Below, piece after piece: positions 1 to 5,071 of a stretch of 5,071 nt of DNA. The stretch's first letter is position 1, and the number at the start of each line of letters is the position of its first letter. A program made the position numbers and the translations under genes. The stretch is taken from NCBI GenBank assembly GCA_949286445.1, contig CASECL010000208.1, positions 1-5,071 of the forward strand, read 5' to 3'. The notes below the pieces were generated by a model. The model made no database searches. It was not told the DNA's origin and worked only from the letters and a program-made list of their open reading frames with translations. Source of the stretch: an uncultured bacterium (GTDB taxonomy: Bacteria > Verrucomicrobiota > Lentisphaeria > Victivallales > Victivallaceae).

Positions 1-484
1 GGAACTGATGCCCTATATTGAAAAGCACTACCGGGTAAATAATTCCCGGCATCTTTGCGGTTTCAGCATGGGCGGATACGGTTCAATGCACTACATGCTG
101 TGCCATCCGGAATACTTCAAAAGTGTATTTGTTTACAGCAGCGGGCTGCATTATATGGATAACGTCAATGGCTTGAAGCCGGGTAAACGCGGTATTACCC
201 ATTTCGGCAATTATGACGGCAATGAAAAAAATTACGCGCCTTATTCGGTTTACCTGCGCCTGGATGAATTTGTCAAACAGGGTAAAAAACTTCCCCCGGT
301 AAAAATGGTCTGGGGCAGCGAAGACAAGGTCGCCGAAACAGATGAAATGTCAAGATATTTCGTCGATTACTGGAAAAAACGCGGTTATAATGTCGAATGG
401 GAACGCCTTCCGGGAGGACATACCTGGAAATTCTGGCGAGATAATTCCCCGAAAATATTGGACTTTGTCTGGAAAAATCGCTGA
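1..484 (+). CDS. Alpha/beta-hydrolase esterase (esterase D / feruloyl-esterase-like fold), 5' end missing
   Basis: This is the C-terminal part of a serine esterase. The reading frame is open from position 2 and the true start lies left of the window; the ATG at 8 is probably internal. The 160 visible residues contain a full catalytic triad for the putative esterase family (PF00756-like). The nucleophile elbow GFSMGG has Ser at visible residue 22. The likely acid is Asp108 in VWGSEDK, and the base is His140 in LPGGHTWKFW near the C-terminus. The G-G-H-x-W-x-x-W ending is typical of this family, which includes S-formylglutathione hydrolases, tributyrin esterases and carbohydrate acetyl or feruloyl esterases. 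The substrate cannot be told from this part, and whether the protein is secreted depends on the missing N-terminus. Family lengths of about 250-300 residues suggest that roughly a third to a half is absent. A strong terminator follows at 577, so this is the last gene of its transcript. I am sure of the fold and unsure of the substrate. Confidence 0.88.
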   Translation, partial: ELMPYIEKHYRVNNSRHLCGFSMGGYGSMHYMLCHPEYFKSVFVYSSGLHYMDNVNGLKPGKRGITHFGNYDGNEKNYAPYSVYLRLDEFVKQGKKLPPVKMVWGSEDKVAETDEMSRYFVDYWKKRGYNVEWERLPGGHTWKFWRDNSPKILDFVWKNR

Positions 485-576
485 AAATATCTGACAGTTT
501 CACCAGTGTATCAGACAATGAAGCCTCACAAGCAGTCTTCATTTTGATCGTTTCGAATGAGGTAAACACTCATTTT

Positions 577-612
577 ACCTGCAAAAACAGCCGTTTTTGC
601 AGGTTTATTATT
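577..612 (+). terminator. Rho-independent terminator of the esterase gene
   Basis: A perfect 12-bp stem ACCTGCAAAAAC (577-588) pairs with GTTTTTGCAGGT (593-604) across the 4-nt loop AGCC. A T-rich tail, TTATTATT, follows at 605-612. A weaker 6-bp hairpin lies just upstream (556-574). The position, about 90 bp after the esterase stop, fits termination of that transcript before the independently transcribed tRNA. Confidence 0.85.
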
Positions 613-670
613 GAAAAATTGCTGGAAAACCATCTTTTTTCAAAAAAAATTGCTAAAATGATTTGATGTT

Positions 671-699
671 TTGCCTAAGTTGAGCTATATTTATATACG
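671..699 (+). promoter_or_regulatory. Putative sigma70-type promoter of tRNA-Ser
   Basis: TTGCCT at 671-676 (4 of 6 to the -35 consensus) and TATACG at 694-699 (4 of 6 to the -10 consensus) are 17 bp apart. Transcription would start near 706, giving a 5' leader of about 10 nt before the tRNA at 717. This is consensus reading by eye only. The A/T-rich run TATATTTATATA also permits other -10 registers. Confidence 0.4.
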
Positions 700-716
700 C
701 TCGATTTGAGTGTTGC

Positions 717-820
<104 letters not shown>

Positions 821-840
<20 letters not shown>

Positions 841-945
841 CAAAAGAAAAGCGGTCAAAAACTTCGTTTTTATCCCACCAGGGGGCGCAGTCATCCGCCG
901 GAAAATTGCTTTACCACGCATCATAGCAATTCGCAATGTTTATTT
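821..945. repeat. Tandem repeat unit, copy 1 (125 bp)
   Basis: This is the first full copy of a repeat with a 125-126 bp period. Two 30-nt blocks are identical to copy 2: 827-856 (matching 952-981) and 875-904 (matching 1001-1030). A further 19-nt block at 906-924 matches 1032-1050. The copy ends in a divergent tail from about 925. It contains a purine-rich A/G part, a GC-rich core (CACCAGGGGGCGCAGTC) with a possible small GGCG/CGCC hairpin (884-899), and a TTGCTTTACCACGCATCAT block. Open frames crossing it are not gene-like. Confidence 0.85.
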
Positions 946-1071
946 CGCGGAAAAAGAAAAGTAAACAAAAGAAAAGCGGTCGGAAACTGTTGTTTTTATT
1001 CCACCAGGGGGCGCAGTCATCCGCCGGAAAGTTGCTTTACCACGCATCATGGCGTGCCACATTATTTGTGT
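946..1071. repeat. Tandem repeat unit, copy 2 (126 bp)
   Basis: This copy is offset from copy 1 by 125 bp in its first half and by 126 bp in its second half, because of a one-base insertion near 985-992. The shared blocks are those listed for copy 1. The left hairpin arm seen at 807-820 is only weakly preserved here (GTTTATTT at 938-945 against the right arm ending in TAAAC). After about 1051 the sequence departs from copy 1. Confidence 0.83.
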
Positions 1072-1106
1072 TGCGGGAAAAGAAAAGTAAACAGAAGAAA
1101 AATAGT
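1072..1106. repeat. Truncated third repeat copy
   Basis: GGGAAAAGAAAAGTAAACAG at 1075-1094 repeats the purine-rich beginning of copies 1 and 2 at the expected spacing (GTAAAC at 836, 961 and 1087). Similarity fades after about 1100, and the GC-rich core is missing. This marks the right edge of the array. Confidence 0.7.
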
Positions 1107-1166
1107 CTGTATTTAATGTTTTTGATTTCTCACGGAAGCGTGATAAAACATAAATTATTTGTCCAT

Positions 1167-1445
1167 TCATGTTATCTCACAGCTGGATTGTGCGTGCTGT
1201 ATTTTAGCTGATTCAACTATGTCAAAACCTATATCAAATTCCGGGAGAAAATACTCAAAGCCAATTTTTATAATAATTGACTTGCGGTAAAGTAAGATAT
1301 AAGTTCGGATAATTTTATCTGTTTTGCAACTGATATCAAGAGAATGCCATTTGCAGAGCTCTTCATGCTTGAACCACTCTGTCTCAAAAAACAGTTGTGC
1401 CGCTGTTTCAGCTGTGTAATTTTTTGCTCCGGTAACAATGCTGTT
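1167..1445 (-). other. Unassigned 92-codon open frame directly behind aroA; possible gene remnant
   Basis: Immediately downstream of the aroA TAA, in the same frame, the minus strand stays open for 92 codons until a TGA at 1167-1169. It contains no ATG, GTG or TTG in frame; only ATT or CTG could start it. The conceptual product looks protein-like rather than low-complexity, with segments such as AAQLFFETEWFKHEELCKW, an alternating hydrophobic/charged middle (IIRTYILLYRKSIIIKIGFEYF) split here as two adjoining stretches, and an acidic end. I do not recognise a family. It could be the 3' remnant of a decayed gene, an aroA readthrough tail, or chance in A/T-rich DNA. It has no Shine-Dalgarno site in front of a usable start. 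Confidence 0.25.
1386..1408 (-). terminator. Weak candidate terminator downstream of aroA
   Basis: Read on the minus strand, AAACAG, an 8-nt loop and CTGTTT form a 6-bp A/T-rich stem followed by a short T-run (AAAAAA at 1386-1391 on the plus strand). It lies about 40 bp past the aroA stop. The stem is short and weak, so this is only a possibility. Confidence 0.28.
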
Positions 1446-2729
1446 TTAATTGTATAATTCTATTTTTGCTCCGAGAGCTTGGAAGTCTTTGACAAAATCA
1501 GGATAGGTCACTGCGAAACATTCCGCATCATGGATTACGCTTGGTGAATCCGCACTTATTGCAGCTATCGTCAGAGCCATGGCAATCCGGTGATCTCCGT
1601 GACTTTGAAGATCATCTGAGCCATGAAGATTACCGCCCTTGATTATCATGCCGTCGGATAATTCTTCTACTTCAGCTCCCATTTTGCGCAATTCTGCAGT
1701 CATGCAGCTTATCCGGTCGGTTTCCTTGACTCTGGCCTGCGGAACATTCAATAATCTGGTTTCGCCGTTTGCCGTTGCCGCCGCCGCCGCCATAGCAGGC
1801 AGCGCGTCCGGGGTGGCATTCAGATCAAATGATCCGCCCCGCAAACCTTCGGCTGGAGCGTGGACAATTACGTTATTTCCGGTATGTTTTACCACTGCTC
1901 CCATCTCTTCCAGAAAGCCGAATACGGCTTTGTCGCCCTGAACATCTGAAAAATCAAGGTTGCATATCTCCACACCTTCTTCTCCTGCCGCCGCCGCTGC
2001 ACCGATTAATGGGAAAGCTGCGGTGGAAAAGTCTGCCGGAATAAGATGTTCTCCCGGATGAAAAGATTGATTGCCGAACATCTTGAAGTATTGCATATCA
2101 CTGGCATATTCAAACTTTACGCCCAGTTTCTCCAGCCATTTCAGCGTGATTGACACATAAGGCTTTTCATTGAGAAAGGGCAGGAAAAATTCACTGTCTT
2201 CCGGAGCAAAGGCTGAAGCAAAAAGCAGAGCGGTGATAAATTGACTGGTTGTCCCGTCAACTTCCGCTTTCCCACCGCGGATTTTTCCCCGGACGGAAAG
2301 AGGACATTTGCCGACATGGGATGAACATTTTGCTCCCAGTTGTTCCAGTGCGTCAAGTTCGCCTTTCATCAGCCGGGTGCGGAGTGAAGCATCTCCGTCA
2401 AAATTTACTTCAAAATCCGCTGTCGCCGCCAATGCTGTCAGCATACGCAACCCGGTTCCGGAATTTCCCATATCAATAGTTTTTCCGGGAGAAATAAGCT
2501 GTCCTCCGGTACCGGTAATTATCCAGCGGGAATTTTCACACTGTACTTTTGCTCCCAGGGCACAGGCGGCGTTCAGCGTGGACAGCGTATCGTCTGAGCG
2601 AAGCGGCCCGCAGAGAATGCTTTCACCTGCTGACATCAGACCTGCGGCTATGCCGCGTATAGTATGTGATTTTGATCCGGGAACGGAAATTTTTCCGTTT
2701 ATCTTTGATTTATTTACTGATAATTTCAT
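1446..2729 (-). CDS. aroA: 3-phosphoshikimate 1-carboxyvinyltransferase (EPSP synthase)
   Basis: AroA transfers the enolpyruvyl group of phosphoenolpyruvate to shikimate-3-phosphate. This is the sixth step of the shikimate pathway and takes place in the cytosol. The 427-residue length is normal, and the family landmarks occur in order: PGSKS (17-21) with Arg25, GNSGTGLR (88-95), DGDASLRTR (111-119), SQF (162-164), catalytic Asp308 in TPDALP, KETDR (335-339) with Glu336, HGDHR (377-381), and TYPDF (408-412). The glycine of the PEP/glyphosate loop is kept. The position of E. coli Lys411 reads Val407 here, as I recall for several non-enterobacterial enzymes. I chose the ATG at 2727-2729 because it leaves 16 residues before PGSKS, close to E. 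coli AroA. A TTG at 2739-2741 would add four residues. Neither start has a clear Shine-Dalgarno site. A good promoter lies at 2772-2800, overlapping that of the divergent cinA. Confidence 0.96.
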   Translation of the reverse strand: MKLSVNKSKINGKISVPGSKSHTIRGIAAGLMSAGESILCGPLRSDDTLSTLNAACALGAKVQCENSRWIITGTGGQLISPGKTIDMGNSGTGLRMLTALAATADFEVNFDGDASLRTRLMKGELDALEQLGAKCSSHVGKCPLSVRGKIRGGKAEVDGTTSQFITALLFASAFAPEDSEFFLPFLNEKPYVSITLKWLEKLGVKFEYASDMQYFKMFGNQSFHPGEHLIPADFSTAAFPLIGAAAAAGEEGVEICNLDFSDVQGDKAVFGFLEEMGAVVKHTGNNVIVHAPAEGLRGGSFDLNATPDALPAMAAAAATANGETRLLNVPQARVKETDRISCMTAELRKMGAEVEELSDGMIIKGGNLHGSDDLQSHGDHRIAMALTIAAISADSPSVIHDAECFAVTYPDFVKDFQALGAKIELYN

Positions 2730-2747
2730 AAAAAGTGTCAATTGAAT

Positions 2748-2774
2748 TTGATTTTTTATTTTAAACGGTATAAT
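2748..2774 (+). promoter_or_regulatory. Putative cinA promoter
   Basis: A perfect TATAAT at 2769-2774 is preceded by TTGATT (2748-2753, 4 of 6) with a short 15-bp spacer. Transcription would start near 2781, just before the ribosome-binding site GGAAGGGAG at 2783-2791 and the ATG at 2801. This implies a very short leader of about 20 nt. The -10 shares bases 2772-2774 with the opposing aroA promoter. Confidence 0.55.
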
Positions 2775-2800
2775 ATAACACCGGAAGGGAGATTTGACAA
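2772..2800 (-). promoter_or_regulatory. Putative aroA promoter
   Basis: On the minus strand, TTGTCA (2795-2800, 5 of 6) and TATATT (2772-2777, 5 of 6) are separated by exactly 17 bp. This is the best promoter match in the window. The -35 box ends directly against the cinA start codon, and the element covers the cinA ribosome-binding site. The expected start near 2765 gives an aroA leader of about 35 nt, A/T-rich and without an obvious Shine-Dalgarno site. Confidence 0.65.
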
Positions 2801-4045
2801 ATGTTAATACAGGTAATCAACAGCGGCAATGAATTGCTTTCCGGCAGTGTAACCAATACGGATCTGGTTATTCTGGGGCGTGGTTTAGCTTCTATTGATA
2901 TGTCCATTTCGCGGGCATATCTTATCCGGGATGATGAAAAAGAATACTTCCAGACATTGCACAGTGCTTTGTCTGAGGCGGATGTAGTAATTGTTACCGG
3001 AGGAATGGGACCGACTTCCGATGATTTGAGTGTGCCTGCCGCCGCAAAATTCTGTTCCTGCCGTCTGGTGCGTGATGCGGATACAGAAAAAAAACTTTAC
3101 GATTACTGGAAACGGGTTCATCCGGGAGAAAAACCGCCGAAATCATATTTCCGCCAGTCGATGATACCGGAGGGGTGTCTGGCTTATGCCAACTTGAACG
3201 GCACTGCTCCAGGAGTGAGGATGGAGGTCTTGTACAACGGGAAAAAACGTTGGCTTTATCTGCTGCCGGGGCCGCCGGATGAACTTATCGGCATGCTGGA
3301 TAATTATCTGCTGAATGAATGGCGTCAGATGGCGGCAGGAGAAAAGGTAATTTACGGTTTTTTAGTGGCAGGAGCTCCGGAAATAAAGGTTCAGGATGCG
3401 ATAGAGCAGCATTTGGGAAAGCGCGGCGGCAATTTTGAAATATCTTATTGTGCAAATACCTTCGGTACCAGAGTTTTCGTCGCCGCGTCAGACGGTAAAA
3501 AGGCAAAGGCACAGGCAGAGAAACTGCGCGGACTTTTCGGAAATGATGCTTTGGAGGTCGGTGAATTGGAATTGCCGGATGCCGTGGTTAAGCGTGCCGC
3601 GGCGGCGGGGGTGAATTTTTCCTTTGCCGAGTCATGTACCGGAGGACTGTTGGGAAGCCTTATCTGTGAAGTGCCGGGAGCTTCGGAAGTATTCTGGGGG
3701 AGCATGGTAACATACAGCAACGCCCTGAAAGAAAAAATTCTTGGCGTGGAGCGTAAAACCATCCGCACTTTTGGTGCAGTGAGCGCAAAGTGCGCTGGAG
3801 AAATGGCTCGCGGAGCAGCGCGGGTTACAAAAACCAAGATTGCCCTGGCGATCACCGGCATTGCCGGACCGGGTGGAGGCACACCGGCTAAACCGGTCGG
3901 CACGGTATTTATCTCGATCAAGTCCGGCCGCAGGCTTAATACTTTGGAAAAACATTTTTCCGGTTCCAGAAAGCTGGTGCGGGAAAAAGCCGCGGCAACG
4001 GCACTGCTTTTACTTTACCGTACTCTGGTTGAACTTGCAAAATAA
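2801..4045 (+). CDS. cinA: CinA family protein: MoCF-like domain plus nicotinamide-nucleotide amidohydrolase (PncC) domain
   Basis: This 414-residue protein has the standard two-domain CinA layout. The N-terminal MoaB/MogA-like domain (about 1-170) shows GNELLSG (9-15), GGMGPTSDD (67-75), NGTAPG (133-138) and LPGPPDEL (155-162). In characterised homologues this domain has ADP-ribose pyrophosphatase activity. A linker domain follows at about 180-250. The C-terminal domain (about 257-412) carries the NMN deamidase signature AESCTGG (276-282), VPGASEVFWGSMVTYSN (291-307), TGIAGPGGG (352-360) and KPVGTV (364-369). NMN deamidases turn NMN into nicotinic acid mononucleotide in pyridine-nucleotide salvage. 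The name comes from competence genes, but nothing here points to competence. The ATG start is fixed by GGAAGGGAG at 2783-2791, with a 9-nt spacer. It is divergent from aroA, and its stop overlaps the ATG of a tiny ORF (TAATG). Confidence 0.95.
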   Translation: MLIQVINSGNELLSGSVTNTDLVILGRGLASIDMSISRAYLIRDDEKEYFQTLHSALSEADVVIVTGGMGPTSDDLSVPAAAKFCSCRLVRDADTEKKLYDYWKRVHPGEKPPKSYFRQSMIPEGCLAYANLNGTAPGVRMEVLYNGKKRWLYLLPGPPDELIGMLDNYLLNEWRQMAAGEKVIYGFLVAGAPEIKVQDAIEQHLGKRGGNFEISYCANTFGTRVFVAASDGKKAKAQAEKLRGLFGNDALEVGELELPDAVVKRAAAAGVNFSFAESCTGGLLGSLICEVPGASEVFWGSMVTYSNALKEKILGVERKTIRTFGAVSAKCAGEMARGAARVTKTKIALAITGIAGPGGGTPAKPVGTVFISIKSGRRLNTLEKHFSGSRKLVREKAAATALLLLYRTLVELAK

Positions 4046-4140
4046 TGGTCTGGATAGTGGTGTACCGGGAAAGTGTGGACGCATATCAGAAAAGTATGTA
4101 TGATGTGTCCTGCCTGATGTACGCATTGGCGCGGAGTTAA
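4045..4140 (+). CDS. Candidate 31-residue ORF overlapping the cinA stop
   Basis: The ATG at 4045-4047 shares its A with the cinA TAA, an arrangement typical of translational coupling. The frame ends at TAA 4138-4140. The product starts MVWIVVYRES, continues through a tyrosine- and serine-containing middle, and ends CLMYALARS. I recognise no family. No separate Shine-Dalgarno site is visible, so translation would depend on ribosomes ending cinA. The short length makes a chance frame quite possible. It could also be the start of a truncated gene. Confidence 0.25.
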   Translation: MVWIVVYRESVDAYQKSMYDVSCLMYALARS

Positions 4141-4190
4141 AAAATCGCCTTTGATGTTTAGCCTTGCACTGCTCAAAGGGGGGAAGGATA

Positions 4191-4244
4191 ATGAACGCAG
4201 GCAGGAAACAGACGTTCAGCAAAAAGTATTTTCTTATTGCATAA
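4191..4244 (+). CDS. Candidate 17-residue mini-ORF with strong ribosome-binding site
   Basis: ATG at 4191 is preceded by a strong purine run, AAAGGGGGGAAGGAT (about 4175-4189), that contains a Shine-Dalgarno-like AAGGA. However, the gap from AAGGA to ATG is only about 3 nt, while GGGG lies at a better distance. The 17 codons give MNAGRKQTFSKKYFLIA and stop at TAA 4242-4244, six bases before the terminator stem. The basic start followed by YFLIA resembles the beginning of a membrane or secreted protein. It may therefore be the stub of a lost gene, a leader peptide, or chance. Confidence 0.25.
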   Translation: MNAGRKQTFSKKYFLIA

Positions 4245-4249
4245 AAAAT

Positions 4250-4299
4250 ATAAAATAACCGGCAAATGCATTTACGCAATACTTTGCCGGTTATTTTAT
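4250..4299. terminator. Bidirectional intrinsic terminator between cinA and the hydrogenase gene
   Basis: A perfect 17-bp stem (4250-4266 with 4283-4299, core AATAACCGGCAAA/TTTGCCGGTTATT) closes a 16-nt loop. The plus-strand right arm runs into TTATTTTATTTG, and the minus-strand reading runs into TTATTTTATATTTTTTATG. Both directions therefore have a T-rich tail. It sits between two convergent genes and can serve both. Confidence 0.85.
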
Positions 4300-4310
4300 T
4301 TGCAGTATTT

Positions 4311-4357
4311 ACCGGTTCATTATGCTCAAATAAAGAAAAACGAGCAGTGAAACCGGT
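4311..4357. repeat. Imperfect inverted repeat downstream of the hydrogenase gene
   Basis: ACCGGTT (4311-4317) pairs with AACCGGT (4351-4357), and inside it GCTC (4324-4327) pairs with GAGC (4342-4345). Internal loops of 6 and 5 nt separate the two stems, with a 14-nt apical loop. It lies 18 bp past the hydrogenase stop on the minus strand and would be in its 3' untranslated region. It may be an additional 3'-end hairpin; no T-run follows it directly. Confidence 0.4.
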
Positions 4358-4374
4358 TTTGGCATCAATTACTG

Positions 4375-5071
4375 TTATCTACTGAGCGATCCCGGGCCAT
4401 TGACACAGCCGCCGCAGCAGGCCATGACTTCCAGAAAATTAGCTGGAAGTTTTCCTGACTGATAGGCTTTCAGCAAAGCCAGACTTTTGCGATCAATCCC
4501 GTTGAGAAACTTACTGTCCAGTTTGAAGTTCGGCTTATCTGCGGTAAGTTCACTCAATACCGCCTGTGTTACACCGCAGCTTTTGGCAAAATTTCTGGCG
4601 GTGGCAATTGCAGGACGGGGCAGGGGCCATTCCGGCTGGGAAATCATATCAATCCGCCTGCCGGCCAGAATAGATCCTAATTCTTCAAAGGTCAGCACCA
4701 GATCCACCTCTCCAGTATTTTTCGCCTCGAAACGCTTGGCAATACAGGGACCGATAAATACGGTAATGGCATCCGGAGTCTTTTCTCTTACCAGTCTTGA
4801 GGCGTAAACCATCGGACTTGGTGTGGTGGATACACAGGGAAGAAATCCGGGCAGATGTTTCTTGACCAGCTCGACATACGCGGTGCAGCACGATGTTGTC
4901 ATAAGCGGAGTGGTTTTATTTTTCATGCGCTCAATGAACTCCTTTGCTTCGTTTTCCGTGGTGAGTTCCGCCCCCAGTGCCACCTCCATCACATCATCAA
5001 AACCCAGCGCGCTGATTGCCGAGAAAAGCTGGCCGATGGAACAGGGAAATTGTGAAGTAGCTGACGGTGCC
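4375..5071 (-). CDS. [FeFe]-hydrogenase catalytic (H-cluster) domain protein, 5' end outside window
   Basis: The minus-strand frame is open through the right edge. The GTG at 4990-4992 and ATG at 4987-4989 are internal, because the 26 codons before them are family-like (APSATSQFP, then LGFDDVMEVALGAEL). The 231 visible residues form the H-cluster domain that catalyses reversible H2 oxidation. Loop L1 is TTSCCTAY (Cys61-Cys62), L2 is GPCIAKRFE (Cys109), and L3 is ACCGGCVNGPG (Cys218 and Cys222). All four expected cluster-ligand cysteines are present, as is the extra L1 cysteine used for proton transfer in well-studied enzymes. Deviations from classical motifs are T for P in TSCCP, GPC for MPC, and NGPG for GGG. 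These resemble the monomeric or sensory (group B/C-like) branches more than the bifurcating NADH-linked branch. The protein ends five residues after L3, unusually soon. Ferredoxin-like clusters are presumably encoded beyond the window. Function as H2 producer or sensor cannot be decided here. Confidence 0.92.
   Translation of the reverse strand, partial: APSATSQFPCSIGQLFSAISALGFDDVMEVALGAELTTENEAKEFIERMKNKTTPLMTTSCCTAYVELVKKHLPGFLPCVSTTPSPMVYASRLVREKTPDAITVFIGPCIAKRFEAKNTGEVDLVLTFEELGSILAGRRIDMISQPEWPLPRPAIATARNFAKSCGVTQAVLSELTADKPNFKLDSKFLNGIDRKSLALLKAYQSGKLPANFLEVMACCGGCVNGPGSLSR

Larger units (their letters stand above)
485..716. other. Intergenic region between esterase and tRNA-Ser
   Basis: This gap contains no credible gene. 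It holds a small hairpin (AATGAG/CTCATT, 556-561 with 569-574), the strong intrinsic terminator at 577-612, an A/T-rich spacer, and the putative tRNA promoter at 671-699. The long minus-strand open frame covering 273-569 is a shadow of the esterase gene. Confidence 0.7.
1107..1445. other. Intergenic remainder between repeat array and aroA
   Basis: No recognised gene or RNA is present. On the minus strand one frame stays open for 92 codons immediately after the aroA stop and is listed separately. A weak hairpin with a T-run on the minus strand (1386-1408) may end the aroA transcript. A promoter-like pair, TTGACT (1277-1282) and TATAAG (1298-1303), has only a 15-bp spacer and leads to nothing identifiable. 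Confidence 0.5.
4046..4374. other. Gap between the convergent cinA and hydrogenase genes
   Basis: No established gene lies here. The gap contains two tiny candidate ORFs (4045-4140 and 4191-4244), a strong two-way terminator hairpin (4250-4299), and a looser inverted repeat (4311-4357). The minus-strand frame at 4010-4279 begins inside the terminator hairpin and runs into cinA, so it is not gene-like. Confidence 0.6.

Noticed and set aside
841..860. Pasteurellaceae-type DNA uptake sequence, suggested by AAAAGCGGTC in the repeat together with cinA nearby
   Set aside because: The core AAGTGCGGT is not present, the motif occurs only inside the local repeat, and CinA does not imply competence on its own.
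1277..1303. Promoter-like TTGACT and TATAAG pair on the plus strand
   Set aside because: The spacer is only 15 bp, and no gene or RNA in the plus direction follows before the end of aroA.
1639..2745. Plus-strand frames opposite aroA (1639-1941, 1829-2044, 2249-2479, 2308-2745)
   Set aside because: They are antisense shadows of a well-conserved gene, rich in Pro/Ser/Ala and without ribosome-binding sites.
3285..3955. Minus-strand frames opposite cinA (3285-3512, 3445-3921, 3632-3955)
   Set aside because: They are antisense to the conserved CinA domains and show no family features.
4010..4279. Minus-strand 89-codon frame across the cinA 3' end
   Set aside because: Its start lies in the terminator hairpin, it overlaps the cinA coding region, and it has no ribosome-binding site or recognisable domain.

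Overview
The window is bacterial chromosomal DNA with standard signals: Shine-Dalgarno sites, sigma70-like promoters, intrinsic terminators and a tRNA with encoded CCA. It holds the end of an esterase gene, a serine tRNA, complete aroA and cinA genes, and most of an [FeFe]-hydrogenase catalytic domain. The hydrogenase points to an anaerobic or fermentative host. The mixed base composition and protein style would fit a gut or sediment anaerobe, perhaps of the PVC/Lentisphaerota type. That placement is a guess from general impression, not from any marker I can check here.

Layout, left to right: (1) the C-terminal part of an alpha/beta-hydrolase esterase (1-484, +), closed by a strong intrinsic terminator (577-612). 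(2) A tRNA-Ser(GCU) at 717-806 with its own likely promoter. (3) A 639-bp non-genic stretch (807-1445). It starts with a perfect 14-bp inverted repeat directly at the tRNA 3' end and continues as about 2.3 tandem copies of a 125-126 bp repeat. It then contains an unassigned minus-strand open frame just behind aroA. (4) aroA (EPSP synthase, minus strand) and cinA (plus strand) are divergent, and their promoters share -10 bases within about 70 bp. (5) A 329-bp gap (4046-4374) carries two tiny candidate ORFs and a 17-bp-stem bidirectional terminator between the convergent cinA and hydrogenase genes. (6) An [FeFe]-hydrogenase catalytic domain (4375-5071, minus), open through the right edge.

The genes do not form one pathway. 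aroA serves aromatic amino acid synthesis (shikimate pathway), cinA serves pyridine nucleotide salvage or repair, the hydrogenase serves H2 metabolism or sensing, and the esterase is probably a hydrolytic enzyme. Terminators or convergent gaps isolate each unit. I see no phage, transposase, CRISPR or defence system. The least ordinary items are the repeat array attached to the tRNA, the overlapping divergent promoters, the 92-codon open frame behind aroA, and the altered active-site loops of the hydrogenase.
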